Below are positions 8,714 to 17,346 of a stretch of DNA of 64,000 nucleotides, in pieces (position 1 is the stretch's first letter; each line of letters opens with the position of its first letter). This DNA is from Marivita sp046591575 (GTDB taxonomy: Bacteria; Pseudomonadota; Alphaproteobacteria; Rhodobacterales; Rhodobacteraceae), in NCBI RefSeq assembly GCF_046591575.1, contig NZ_JBIQWA010000003.1:186001-250000 (forward strand), read 5' to 3'. Position numbers and translations under genes: made by a program. A model generated the notes under the pieces. The model was not told the origin of the DNA and did no database searches. It worked only from the letters and a program-made list of their open reading frames with translations.

Positions 8714-9430
8714 TCAGACGCACACGGACACGTCCGATGTCGTCGCCCGCCATCTCAGCGCGTCGGCGATCATGGCAGGCACGTCCGGGTTCAGGCCAAT
8801 CGGATCAAGCACAATCCCCTTGTAGCCGGTTGCGGCAACCGCTTGTGGCAAATCGTCAAGAACATGGCCGCGTTTTGCGGCGAAATATGGCAAGCAGATC
8901 GACTGTTGGCCCAGACCGGTCAGTGCTTCTTCCAGCGATGGGGCTTCTTCGACAAAGCCGCATCGGCATGATTTTGGTGCGAACTCGGCGGCCAGTTGAT
9001 CGGCAAACGTATAGGTGGCGGCTGACACCCGTTTGGATTTTCCCGACCCATGCCCGGCAATCACCAGATCTATGTCGGACGGGTCAAGCCCATGGTCTTT
9101 GGCGATATCGCGCAACCACCGCGCAGCAAGCATCGGCAATGTGCAATCCATGCCAAAGGTGACAAGTTGCGGGCCGACATCGGGTGCCAGACGTCTGGGC
9201 AATTGCACCTGTGTGAACCAACCATCCGCCATGAACATCGGATAGATCAGCGCGCCGGGGCGCTCTGCGCTCAGGGCTTCGATCTTGCCACGGGCCGCCA
9301 GCGTCACACCTTCGACCCGCGCGTCTGGCAAAAGCGCGCCAACAGAGGCCGCCAGAGCCGCGATTTCCGCTTCTCCGACCTCGGGGTCAGAGGGTTGTCC
9401 ATGGCTTACGATAATCGCATCAAACGGCAT
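8714..9430 (-). CDS. CbiX/SirB-family sirohydrochlorin chelatase
   Basis: This is a chelatase of the class II family that inserts Co or Fe into sirohydrochlorin, for cobalamin or siroheme. The 238-residue reading from ATG 9430 (MPFDAIIVSHGQ) follows AAAGGGG at good spacing; seven further upstream codons are unlikely. Two similar halves are visible. The first has the metal-binding histidine in VSHGQP (about residue 11). The second has IAGHGSGKSKRVSA. The length suggests an internally duplicated chelatase. No cobalamin or siroheme gene is adjacent, so the metal used cannot be inferred. Confidence 0.85.
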   Translation of the reverse strand: MPFDAIIVSHGQPSDPEVGEAEIAALAASVGALLPDARVEGVTLAARGKIEALSAERPGALIYPMFMADGWFTQVQLPRRLAPDVGPQLVTFGMDCTLPMLAARWLRDIAKDHGLDPSDIDLVIAGHGSGKSKRVSAATYTFADQLAAEFAPKSCRCGFVEEAPSLEEALTGLGQQSICLPYFAAKRGHVLDDLPQAVAATGYKGIVLDPIGLNPDVPAMIADALRWRATTSDVSVCV

Positions 9431-9462
9431 AGCGCCCCTTTCTTTTGTCATTGAACGGCATT

Positions 9463-10230
9463 CTAGCGCGGCGCCATGCGAATGGCACCGTCCAGACGGA
9501 TCACTTCCCCGTTCAGCATGGAATTTTCCACGATATGACGCACCAGCTGTGCGTATTCGCTGGCATGTCCCAATCGTGGTGGAAACGGCACCTGCGCGCC
9601 CAGACTGTCCTGCACCTCTTGTGGCAGGGCTTCAAGCATCGGGGTTTTGAACAATCCCGGCGCAATTGAACAGATCCTGATTCCCAATGGGGCCAGATCC
9701 CGCGCCATCGGCAGGGTCAGCCCGACCACGCCACCCTTTGACGCGGCATACGCCACCTGCCCAACCTGGCCTTCATAGGCGGCAATGGATGCGGTGTTGA
9801 TCACAACGCCGCGCGACCCGTTCTCGTCCAGCGGATCATTGCGCGACATCAGCGTCGCCGCCTGAGAGGCCACCTGAAACGTGCCGATCAGGTTCACGTT
9901 GATCACCTTGGCAAAAAGCGCCGGATCATGCGCGACCCCTTTTGACACGGTTTTTGCCGCCGGGGCCAGACCGGCGCAATTGACCGCGATATGCAGGCCA
10001 CCATAGGCGGACGCGATCCGGTCCATGGCTGCCGCAACACTTGTGGCATCGCTCACATCCGTTTGCACAAACATCCCGCCCAGCTGCGATGCGGTCGTCT
10101 CGCCGATCTCGGCGTTCAGGTCCAAAATCACAACTTTTGCGCCTGCCTCTGCCAGCGCGGTTGCCGCGGCGTGGCCCAGACCAGAGGCCCCACCGGTGAT
10201 GGCTGCCACGGTGTTTTCGGTTATGTCCAT
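9463..10230 (-). CDS. short-chain dehydrogenase, 3-hydroxyacyl-CoA dehydrogenase (HSD17B10-like)
   Basis: This is a classical SDR of 255 residues. It has the NAD-binding glycine motif ITGGASGLGHA (residues 10-20), the acidic residue after beta-2 (VILDLNAE) that favours NAD(H), and NCAGLAPA. The catalytic serine is in VINTASIAAYEG and the YxxxK pair is in AYAASKGG. The start sequence, the long insert around AKTVSKGVAHDPALF and the ending GEVIRLDGAIRMAPR match the type II 3-hydroxyacyl-CoA or 2-methyl-3-hydroxybutyryl-CoA dehydrogenases. These act in fatty-acid or isoleucine degradation. It is downstream of the chelatase gene's start and divergent from the acyltransferase. Confidence 0.88.
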   Translation of the reverse strand: MDITENTVAAITGGASGLGHAAATALAEAGAKVVILDLNAEIGETTASQLGGMFVQTDVSDATSVAAAMDRIASAYGGLHIAVNCAGLAPAAKTVSKGVAHDPALFAKVINVNLIGTFQVASQAATLMSRNDPLDENGSRGVVINTASIAAYEGQVGQVAYAASKGGVVGLTLPMARDLAPLGIRICSIAPGLFKTPMLEALPQEVQDSLGAQVPFPPRLGHASEYAQLVRHIVENSMLNGEVIRLDGAIRMAPR

Positions 10231-10431
10231 GTTCGGTGTCCTTGTTCAGCTGGTGCCGATGTTATGGCTGCTGGCAACGCACACGCAAGCCGGTGTGTCG
10301 CGCAGTCCCGTCTGTTGTCCACCCAAGTGCCAAAACCTCGTGCCAAAACACCGGTCACGGCTGAGCGGTTGTGTGCGGCCATCCTGCAGCCTATGTGTGA
10401 TCATCAATTCTGCAGGCAAGACACAGATCCC

Positions 10432-11355
10432 GTGGCCAAGAAGAACCGCAAACACAGCCCCGGTGGGTGGCAAGACTGGATCACCGACCGCATTCTGCGC
10501 GGTGCGATCTGGCTGGCGCTGCGCCTGCCGGTCCGCGCACGGCTTTGGGTCATGGGGCGTCTGGTGCGTCATGTCGTGGCCCCTTTGGCTGGATACCGTC
10601 AACGGGCAATGGACAATCTGGCCCATGTCTGGCCCGACATGCCAAAAGACACCCGAAAACGGCTTGCCGACCGCGTTGCGGACAATGCCGGGCGCACGAT
10701 GATCGACAATTACGATGTGCAGGGCCTGCTGCGCCGGATGGAGAATGCGACGCTGTCGGGTGACGGGCTGCCGCATATCGAACAGGCGCGTGCCAGCGGT
10801 CGGCCGGTTTTGTTTGTGACAGGCCATTTCGGAAATTTCGAGGCCCCGCGCGCCGCGTTGGTGGCCCGAGGCTATCGCATTGGTGGTCTCTACCGTCCGA
10901 TGTCGAACCCGTTTTTCAACGCCCATTACGCGGCCAACATGCACGCCTTGTCCGATCCGGTGTTCGAACAGGGGCGCCGGGGCACGATGGGGCTGATCAA
11001 ACATATCCGCGAAGGCGGCATGGGCGTGTTGCTGTTTGATGTCTATGACAGCGCGGGCACGACGTTTGATTTCATGGGCCAACCTGCGCCGACGCTGACC
11101 TCTGCTGCGGATATCGCGCTGAAGACGGGTGCGTTACTGGTGCCGTTTTTCGGCATCCGGCAGCCGGATGGCGTGTCGTTCGAAGCTGTCTTCGACGCGC
11201 CGATCGAACATGGTGATCCGGTTGTCATGATGCAAACAGCCACGCGGCGGCTTGAGGCGCGCATACACGCGCATCCCGAGCAATGGTTCTGGATTCATCG
11301 CCGCTGGAAGCCGAAACGTCAGCGCAAACGCGCGGCAGCCAGGATGGGGCCATGA
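10432..11355 (+). CDS. LpxL/HtrB-family lysophospholipid or lipid A acyltransferase
   Basis: This 307-residue member of the lauroyl-acyltransferase family moves an acyl group to a lipid acceptor at the inner membrane. The HX4E catalytic motif is visible as TGHFGNFEAPRAA, followed by IGGLYRPMSNPFFN and the C-terminal WFWIHRRWKP signature. GTG 10432 (VAKKNRKHSPG) gives the usual basic start. The frame extends further upstream to 9991, but that portion overlaps the divergent SDR gene. The acceptor could be lipid A or an ornithine/phospholipid. The last 37 bp overlap the convergent DUF1223 gene. Confidence 0.85.
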   Translation: MAKKNRKHSPGGWQDWITDRILRGAIWLALRLPVRARLWVMGRLVRHVVAPLAGYRQRAMDNLAHVWPDMPKDTRKRLADRVADNAGRTMIDNYDVQGLLRRMENATLSGDGLPHIEQARASGRPVLFVTGHFGNFEAPRAALVARGYRIGGLYRPMSNPFFNAHYAANMHALSDPVFEQGRRGTMGLIKHIREGGMGVLLFDVYDSAGTTFDFMGQPAPTLTSAADIALKTGALLVPFFGIRQPDGVSFEAVFDAPIEHGDPVVMMQTATRRLEARIHAHPEQWFWIHRRWKPKRQRKRAAARMGP

Positions 11356-12017
11356 TCCTTGGCCTGAACCAACACGACAATCGGCGCTGACCCTTCGACG
11401 GCCACGCTTTCAGACAGCGCCGTGCGCCCGTTCCAATCGCCGATATCGTGCCATTCTGTAACGATATGCGTGTAAGTGATGTCTTTGCCAGCGTTTTCGC
11501 CCCGCGGAATCGACACGGTTTGATGCGGCATATAGCGGATCAGGACCAAATCAGCGTTTTGCATGTCCTGCTGTGCAGGGGCGGCAATACGCAGGGTTGA
11601 TCCCTCCAAGGACAGGTCAAGCGGCACCAGCATGCCCTTTTGCGCATAATCCTGTACCATGTCTGCAACATCGATCACGCGGTTGCCCACAACCGCCTTG
11701 GAGCCGTTGATCACCATTTGCGGCGTATAGATGGCCCGGCTGCCGAAAGACCGCGCATATCCTTTTTGGCGCCCGGTAAAGGCGGCATGCGCAAACTGGT
11801 CTTTCCAGCCGATATAGTCCCAATAATCGACATGCAGCGCCAGCGCGATGACATTGTCACGCTGCCCCAACCGGCCCAGCAATTCATCAGCCGGAGGGCA
11901 GGATGAACACCCCTGCGAGGTAAACAGCTCGACCACCACAAGCGCGTTTTCCGCCTTGGCGGTGCTGCCCGTAGTTGCGATCATCAAAGCTGTTAAAAGT
12001 GTCAGAAGCCTGCGCAT
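11319..12017 (-). CDS. secreted DUF1223 thioredoxin-like protein
   Basis: This 232-residue protein starts with a signal peptide (MRRLLTLLTALMIATTGSTA, cut near AKA). DUF1223 follows with its redox-like motif ELFTSQGCSSCPPADELL, where the CxxC pair sits in a thioredoxin fold. DYWDYIGWKDQFAHAAF and RAIYTPQMVINGSK are further conserved blocks. The function of the family is not established; it is periplasmic and perhaps thiol-active. The gene converges on the acyltransferase with a 37-bp overlap. Upstream, 12018-12246 is a divergent intergenic region shared with acnA. Confidence 0.85.
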   Translation of the reverse strand: MRRLLTLLTALMIATTGSTAKAENALVVVELFTSQGCSSCPPADELLGRLGQRDNVIALALHVDYWDYIGWKDQFAHAAFTGRQKGYARSFGSRAIYTPQMVINGSKAVVGNRVIDVADMVQDYAQKGMLVPLDLSLEGSTLRIAAPAQQDMQNADLVLIRYMPHQTVSIPRGENAGKDITYTHIVTEWHDIGDWNGRTALSESVAVEGSAPIVVLVQAKDHGPILAAARLR

Positions 12018-12246
12018 TCTCGAGCTGTCCCGTTCGTGGTATCATAGCAGAGACGTAGCGCCCGACGAGTGAAATAACCAATCAAGGTTTTGAGAGAGAG
12101 CTGCGATAAGTGTTACAGAAAACCGTTGGCTTCATAATTGTGTGCAATAGTATACCAAAATCGTCGCACCCCCCTTGAACGCCCCCGATCCATCGGGCAA
12201 ATAGCCCCTAGAATTCCTGTATTTCTTTGCTTTGAGGAGCCCTGTC

Positions 12247-15030
12247 ATGCCCATCACAGTTGGTCAGGACACAGCCAAGACCCGCAAGACGCTGACGGTC
12301 AACGGCACGTCCATCGCCTATTATTCGATCCCTGCGGCCGAAGCGGCGGGGCTTGGATCGTTTTCCAAACTGCCCGCCTGCCTGAAAGTCGTTCTGGAAA
12401 ACATGCTGCGCTTTGAGGATGGCAAGACCGTCACCGTCGACGACATCAAAGCGTTCGGCACCTGGGGCGAAAAGGGCGGCAAGAACCCGCGCGAAATCGC
12501 CTACCGCCCTGCCCGCGTTCTGATGCAGGACTTCACCGGTGTTCCTGCGGTTGTGGATCTGGCGGCGATGCGCGACGGGATCGTGGCGCTGGGGGGTGAT
12601 CCGGAAAAGATCAACCCGCTGAACCCGGTGGATCTTGTCATCGACCATTCGGTGATGATCGACGAATTCGGCAACCCGCGCGCGTTCCAGATGAACGTGG
12701 ACCGCGAATACGAACGCAACATGGAACGCTACACCTTCCTCAAGTGGGGTCAGCAGGCGTTCAACAATTTCCGCGTTGTGCCGCCGGGCACGGGCATCTG
12801 CCATCAGGTGAACCTTGAATACCTCGCACAAACCGTCTGGACCGATGCGGATCAGAACGGCGAACAGGTGGCCTATCCTGACACGCTTGTGGGCACCGAC
12901 AGCCACACCACAATGGTCAACGGCGCTGCCGTGCTGGGCTGGGGCGTCGGCGGGATCGAGGCAGAAGCCGCGATGCTCGGCCAGCCGATCTCTATGCTCA
13001 TCCCCGAAGTTGTCGGCTTTGAGCTGACCGGCGAAATGATGGAAGGCACCACCGGCACAGATTTGGTTCTCAAGGTGGTCGAGATGCTGCGCGAACGCGG
13101 CGTGGTGGGCAAATTTGTCGAATTTTACGGCAAAGGCCTTGATACCCTGCCGCTGGCGGACCGGGCGACAATCGCAAACATGGCCCCGGAATATGGCGCG
13201 ACCTGTGGCTTCTTCCCGATCGACGACGAAACCCTGCGTTATCTGAAGACCACGGGCCGCGACATGGATCGCATTGCTTTGGTCGAGGCGTATGCCAAGG
13301 AAAACGGCTTCTGGCGCGACGCGGATTACGCGCCGATCTACACCGACACGCTGACGCTGGATATGGGCACCATTGTTCCGGCCATCTCCGGGCCAAAGCG
13401 GCCACAGGATTACGTGGCGCTGGATAAAGCGGCGCAGACGTTTGGGGAATACATCAGCGGTCAGCGGCCGGGATACAAAGCCGATCAGGAAGAAAAAGAG
13501 GAATGGTATGACGAAGGCGGCGCACTGGCCCCGCGCAACATTCCGGGCGACATCGGCAAGCACAAGCGCGCCAAGGTCAAGGGTGAGGATTACACGATCC
13601 ATGATGGCACCATCGTGATCGCCTCGATCACCTCCTGCACCAACACGTCCAACCCCTACGTGATGATCGGCGCGGGCCTCGTGGCGCGCAAGGCGCGGGA
13701 ACTGGGCCTGAACCGCAAACCGTGGGTCAAGACATCGCTCGCCCCCGGCTCTCAGGTTGTGAGCGCCTATCTTGAGGCCGCAGGCCTTCAGGACGACCTT
13801 GACGCCATCGGCTTTAACCTTGTCGGCTACGGCTGCACGACCTGTATCGGCAACTCCGGCCCAATTCAGGCGGAACTGTCAGAGGCGATCAACGAGGGCG
13901 ACATCATCGCCACCTCTGTCCTGTCCGGCAACCGCAACTTCGAGGGGCGTATCAGCCCGGATGTGCGCGCCAACTACCTGGCCTCGCCACCGCTGGTCGT
14001 GGCTTATGCGCTGGCCGGTGACATGAATATCGACATCTCTAAAGACCCGCTGGGTCAGGATCAGAACGGAAACGACGTATATCTCAAGGACATCTGGCCG
14101 ACGCAGGCCGAAATCGCCGAACTGGTAGAAAAGACAGTCACCCGCGAAGCGTTCATGGAGAAATACGCCGAGGTCTTCACCGGCGACGAAAAGTGGCAGG
14201 GTGTCGAAACCACCGACCAGAAAACCTACGACTGGCCGCCGACCTCGACCTACGTTCAGAACCCGCCCTATTTCCAGGGCATCACGATGGACACCAAGAA
14301 GATCGAAAACATCGAAGGCGCGAAAGTGCTCGCGCTTCTGGGCGACATGATCACCACCGACCACATCTCGCCGGCCGGATCGTTCAAGGAAACCACGCCC
14401 GCAGGCCAATACCTTCTGGAACGGCAGGTCAGCCCGCGTGAATTCAACTCTTACGGATCACGCCGTGGCAATCACGAGATCATGATGCGCGGCACCTTCG
14501 CCAATATCCGCATCAAGAACGAGATGCTGGACGGTGTCGAAGGTGGCTACACCAAAGGCCCTGACGGTCAGGAAACGTCGATCTTTGACGCGGCCATGGC
14601 CTATCAGGAACAGGGCACGCCCCTGGTGGTGTTTGGCGGCGAACAATACGGTGCCGGATCGTCCCGTGACTGGGCGGCCAAGGGCACGGCGCTGTTGGGC
14701 GTGAAGGCGGTCATTGCCGAAAGCTTTGAACGCATCCACCGCTCCAATCTGGTTGGTATGGGTGTGATCCCGTTCGAATTCACCGGCGGCGATACACGCA
14801 AATCGCTGGGCCTGACCGGCGATGAAACCGTGTCGATCCACGGGCTGGACACGATCACCCCGCTGGCCGAGGTGCCCTGCACCATCACCTACGCGGATGG
14901 CACCGAGAAGACGATCACGCTCAAATGCCGGATCGATACCGGGATCGAGATCGAATACATCGAAAACGGCGGCGTGCTGCACTATGTGCTGCGCGATCTT
15001 GCCGGGCGGGATGCGATTGCGGCCGAATAA
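12247..15030 (+). CDS. acnA: aconitate hydratase A
   Basis: AcnA isomerises citrate to isocitrate in the TCA cycle with a [4Fe-4S] cluster. The 927-residue length and domain order are those of the AcnA/IRP1 type. The cluster cysteines are in ITSCTNTSNP and in GYGCTTCIGNSGP. VDLVIDHSV and GTDSHTTMVNG lie in the N-terminal domain, and GGEQYGAGSSRDWAAKG forms the C-terminal swivel domain's substrate loop. GAGGAG (12234-12239) sets ATG 12247 as the start; the in-frame TTG five codons upstream is unlikely. A strong terminator follows. The 12018-12246 gap has no convincing regulator box that I could name. Confidence 0.98.
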   Translation: MPITVGQDTAKTRKTLTVNGTSIAYYSIPAAEAAGLGSFSKLPACLKVVLENMLRFEDGKTVTVDDIKAFGTWGEKGGKNPREIAYRPARVLMQDFTGVPAVVDLAAMRDGIVALGGDPEKINPLNPVDLVIDHSVMIDEFGNPRAFQMNVDREYERNMERYTFLKWGQQAFNNFRVVPPGTGICHQVNLEYLAQTVWTDADQNGEQVAYPDTLVGTDSHTTMVNGAAVLGWGVGGIEAEAAMLGQPISMLIPEVVGFELTGEMMEGTTGTDLVLKVVEMLRERGVVGKFVEFYGKGLDTLPLADRATIANMAPEYGATCGFFPIDDETLRYLKTTGRDMDRIALVEAYAKENGFWRDADYAPIYTDTLTLDMGTIVPAISGPKRPQDYVALDKAAQTFGEYISGQRPGYKADQEEKEEWYDEGGALAPRNIPGDIGKHKRAKVKGEDYTIHDGTIVIASITSCTNTSNPYVMIGAGLVARKARELGLNRKPWVKTSLAPGSQVVSAYLEAAGLQDDLDAIGFNLVGYGCTTCIGNSGPIQAELSEAINEGDIIATSVLSGNRNFEGRISPDVRANYLASPPLVVAYALAGDMNIDISKDPLGQDQNGNDVYLKDIWPTQAEIAELVEKTVTREAFMEKYAEVFTGDEKWQGVETTDQKTYDWPPTSTYVQNPPYFQGITMDTKKIENIEGAKVLALLGDMITTDHISPAGSFKETTPAGQYLLERQVSPREFNSYGSRRGNHEIMMRGTFANIRIKNEMLDGVEGGYTKGPDGQETSIFDAAMAYQEQGTPLVVFGGEQYGAGSSRDWAAKGTALLGVKAVIAESFERIHRSNLVGMGVIPFEFTGGDTRKSLGLTGDETVSIHGLDTITPLAEVPCTITYADGTEKTITLKCRIDTGIEIEYIENGGVLHYVLRDLAGRDAIAAE

Positions 15031-15054
15031 CGGACGACCATTACACATGAAAAC

Positions 15055-15079
15055 GGCGGGCCCCGTGCCCGCCTTTTTT
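15055..15079 (+). terminator. rho-independent terminator of acnA
   Basis: GGCGGGC (15055-15061) pairs with GCCCGCC (15067-15073) around a 5-nt loop and is followed directly by six T (15074-15079). It lies 25 bp after the acnA stop. Confidence 0.93.
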
Positions 15080-15209
15080 ATCCGCTCTGCCAAACCTGAG
15101 ATCAAACCGCAAAATTGTTGAATTTCACGACAAGGCCTGCATCCTGTAACCGCAGACCGACACATCTCAGGCGGCATGCACGCAGGTTTTTACATCAAGG
15201 ATTTGGATT

Positions 15210-15593
15210 ATGACCTTTCAAGACGCCATCAAAACATGTTTCTCGAAATACGCCACCTTCACAGGCCGCGCCCAAAGATCCGAACTTTGGTGGTTTGTCC
15301 TGTTCCTGTTGATTGTCAACACTGTCTTGTCCTTTGTTGATTCCGCAATTTTTGGGCAAACCGTTGAGGGTCAGACAATCTCGGTGTTAGGCGGATTGTT
15401 TTCTTTAGGAGTTTTTCTTCCGTCTGTCGCTGTTGGTGTGCGCAGGCTGCACGATCTGGACAAATCCGGATGGTGGTATCTGCTCGTCTTTATTCCGCTC
15501 ATTGGCGCATTGATCTTGGTGTATTTCTTTGTGCAAAAAGGCTCGGATGGGCCGAACCAGTTTGGACCCGACCCTTTGGCCACCCATCCGTGA
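15210..15593 (+). CDS. DUF805 small membrane protein
   Basis: This 127-residue inner-membrane protein begins with MTFQDAIKTCFSKYATFTGR, the usual DUF805 opening. RAQRSELWWFVLF then leads into the first of about three to four membrane segments (around 25-45, 58-75 and 90-112). The conserved RRLHDLDKSGWW block lies before the last segment. The role of this family is unknown; members are often linked to envelope stress or inhibition. ATG 15210 follows AAGGATTTGG. It stands alone between acnA and the small ORF. Confidence 0.88.
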   Translation: MTFQDAIKTCFSKYATFTGRAQRSELWWFVLFLLIVNTVLSFVDSAIFGQTVEGQTISVLGGLFSLGVFLPSVAVGVRRLHDLDKSGWWYLLVFIPLIGALILVYFFVQKGSDGPNQFGPDPLATHP

Positions 15594-15763
15594 CACAAAC
15601 GGTCTGACGCAGAATGTGTCTTTCACAGGCCTGAGGTTCGCCCGACCTGGTCTGATCCGGCCTGGCACATCCTGTCGCATGTGACAGCTTGGCCCCTACA
15701 CTTTTGTCGGGGCTGCCCCCATGTCAGAGACTTAACAAATACCTAACATCGACGAGTTAAGAC

Positions 15764-15865
15764 ATGAAACTGCTGACCATCATACAGACTGCAGCATTGC
15801 TTGTTCTTGCGGGCGCAAGCGTATTTGCCGGAACCTCTGTTCCAATGCAGGCCGTGCTGCCCTAA
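15764..15865 (+). CDS. possible 33-residue exported peptide
   Basis: ATG 15764 opens a 33-codon frame that reads as a signal-like peptide: MKLLTIIQTAALLVLAGASV, then FAGTSVPMQAVLP and a stop. Lys plus a hydrophobic core and an A-x-A-like end would leave only about 12 residues after cleavage. No strong Shine-Dalgarno is present. A CtrA-like box (15732-15747) lies just upstream. The rest of the 15594-15871 gap holds only weak stem-loops, such as GCCCC/GGGGC near 15691-15715. It could be a real small gene or chance. Confidence 0.35.
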   Translation: MKLLTIIQTAALLVLAGASVFAGTSVPMQAVLP

Positions 15866-15871
15866 ACGCCG

Positions 15872-16411
15872 TCAGTCGGCCAGTGCCGCCTCAAGCGCGG
15901 GCACAAAGCGCTGTTCGTAATCCGACCCGACCAGTGGCCCGGCAAATCGGTACAGGACTATTCCATCCCCATCGACGATAAATGTCTCGGGCGGTGCTGT
16001 GACGCCCCAGTCAATCGACGTGCGGCCGCCGGGATCGAACGGCACCGCTGAAAACGGATTGCCGTCTTCGATCAGATACCGTGTTGCATTGGCCTGCTGG
16101 TCGCGAATGTTGACCCCGATGATCGACATGCCCTCTGCCTGCATCTCAAGCAGTTTGGGATGTTCCAACCGGCATGGTGGACACCAGCTTGCCCAGAAAT
16201 TCACCAGAGTCACCTCTCCGGTTTGAAGCATCTCGGGCCTGAAGGCGGGATAGCCGCTGAGGGCCAGTTCGGTGATCGGCGGTGCCGGTTGTCCGACGCG
16301 CGTTGACGGAAGGCCCTGGGGGTCTTCGCGAAACATGCCCACATAAGCCAGGATCGCAAAGGCCCCGAAGATGACTGGCGGCAGCGCCATCAAGGGTGAG
16401 ACTTTAGCCAT
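15872..16411 (-). CDS. ccmG: CcmG/DsbE thiol-disulfide oxidoreductase for cytochrome c maturation
   Basis: CcmG (HelX in Rhodobacter) keeps apocytochrome c cysteines reduced for heme attachment. The 179-residue reading from ATG 16411 follows GGAG and starts with an N-terminal anchor (about residues 8-27). The periplasmic thioredoxin domain then has the active site NFWASWCPPCRLEHP and the cis-proline region GVTAPPETFIVD. Its start lies inside the end of ccmD, and it is the last gene of ccmABCDG. The electron donor would be CcdA or DsbD from elsewhere in the genome. Confidence 0.95.
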   Translation of the reverse strand: MAKVSPLMALPPVIFGAFAILAYVGMFREDPQGLPSTRVGQPAPPITELALSGYPAFRPEMLQTGEVTLVNFWASWCPPCRLEHPKLLEMQAEGMSIIGVNIRDQQANATRYLIEDGNPFSAVPFDPGGRTSIDWGVTAPPETFIVDGDGIVLYRFAGPLVGSDYEQRFVPALEAALAD

Positions 16412-16562
16412 TTCGCGGTCTCCGGTTTTCAACCTCTTCCAACGCGGCGCGCACCTTGCCGGCGCGGCGGATGCTGACCAGCACGATCACCACCAGCAAC
16501 GCCAGCGTCACCGCATATGAACTAAGCACTTCAAACGCGTATTTTCCCAGATCCGGCATCAT
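16404..16562 (-). CDS. ccmD: heme exporter protein CcmD
   Basis: This 52-residue gene was found by reading the gap between ccmC and ccmG. The protein begins MMPDLGKYAFEVLSSYAV, has one membrane helix (TLALLVVIVLVSI, about residues 19-31) and then a basic, charged tail RRAGKVRAALEEVENRRPRN. Small size, single helix and position are exactly those of CcmD, which stabilises the CcmABC-CcmE heme-handling complex. The ATG overlaps the ccmC stop (ATGA), and its stop lies 8 bp inside ccmG. The start could equally be the second ATG codon, at 16559. Confidence 0.9.
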   Translation of the reverse strand: MMPDLGKYAFEVLSSYAVTLALLVVIVLVSIRRAGKVRAALEEVENRRPRNG

Positions 16563-17287
16563 GCCTGTCCCTCCCGCGCCATCAGCGCCCGTGTCCGGCG
16601 GGCACGAATTTCAGTCTGTGTCCGCAAAAACACCAACGCGATAAACAAAAGAACAAACCCCGCGATACAAACCAGCAATGGAAACCAGAATACGTCCGAG
16701 ATGTTCTCTTCCTTGTCCAGACTAAGCGTCGCTCCCTGATGCAGGCCCTGATTCCAGAAATTGACCGCATAGCGGCTGAGGATCGCAAAAACAGAGCCGA
16801 CCAAACACAGGATCGACGTCAGATCCGCGGCGGTGTCGTCGTTTTCAATCGCTTCCCACAAGGCCATGTAGCCCAGGTAAAACAGGAACAGGATCAGAAA
16901 CGAGGTCAGTCGCGGGTCCCAGGCCCACCATGTGCCCCACATCGGCTGGCCCCAGAACGCGCCTGTTGCCAAGGCAATCACCGTCATCACCGCCCCCACC
17001 GGGGCCGCAGCCCGCGCGGCCAATGCCGAGACGTGATGTCGGCGCACGATCCACACCAGCGACGCCACCAGCATCATCAACCACGCATTGATCGCCATCA
17101 GCGCTGACGGTACGTGAATGTAGATGATTTTCACGGTTGATCCCTGCCGGAAATCATTCGGGGTGAAAAAGAAGCCCCAGATCAGTCCGACACTCAATGA
17201 CACGCCGGCAAGTGCCCATATCCACGGCAACACCTTGTCGGTGGTGCGGATGAATTTCACCGGATTTGCGTATTCCCACAAAGACAT
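16559..17287 (-). CDS. ccmC: heme exporter protein CcmC
   Basis: CcmC is the six-helix membrane protein that loads heme onto CcmE during cytochrome c maturation. The 242-residue length is normal. The periplasmic tryptophan-rich motif of heme-handling proteins is visible as WGQPMWGTWWAWDPRLTS, with the conserved histidines in YIHVPSA before it and near WNQGLHQGATLS after it. It lies between ccmB, after a 59-bp gap, and ccmD, which it overlaps by 4 bp. Confidence 0.96.
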   Translation of the reverse strand: MSLWEYANPVKFIRTTDKVLPWIWALAGVSLSVGLIWGFFFTPNDFRQGSTVKIIYIHVPSALMAINAWLMMLVASLVWIVRRHHVSALAARAAAPVGAVMTVIALATGAFWGQPMWGTWWAWDPRLTSFLILFLFYLGYMALWEAIENDDTAADLTSILCLVGSVFAILSRYAVNFWNQGLHQGATLSLDKEENISDVFWFPLLVCIAGFVLLFIALVFLRTQTEIRARRTRALMAREGQA

Positions 17288-17346
17288 ATGCAGCAGGTAG
17301 GTGGTTTTGATCGCGCCTTCAATTCAAATTCGCGCCAAGCGACGCG

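Noticed and set aside
9991..10431. N-terminal extension of the LpxL-like gene
   Set aside because: The extension overlaps the divergent SDR gene, and its residues look non-coding; GTG 10432 gives the usual family start.
12208..13602. 464-codon minus-strand open frame antisense to acnA
   Set aside because: AcnA reads without interruption on the plus strand with cluster cysteines; the antisense frame has no recognisable motif and no ribosome site.
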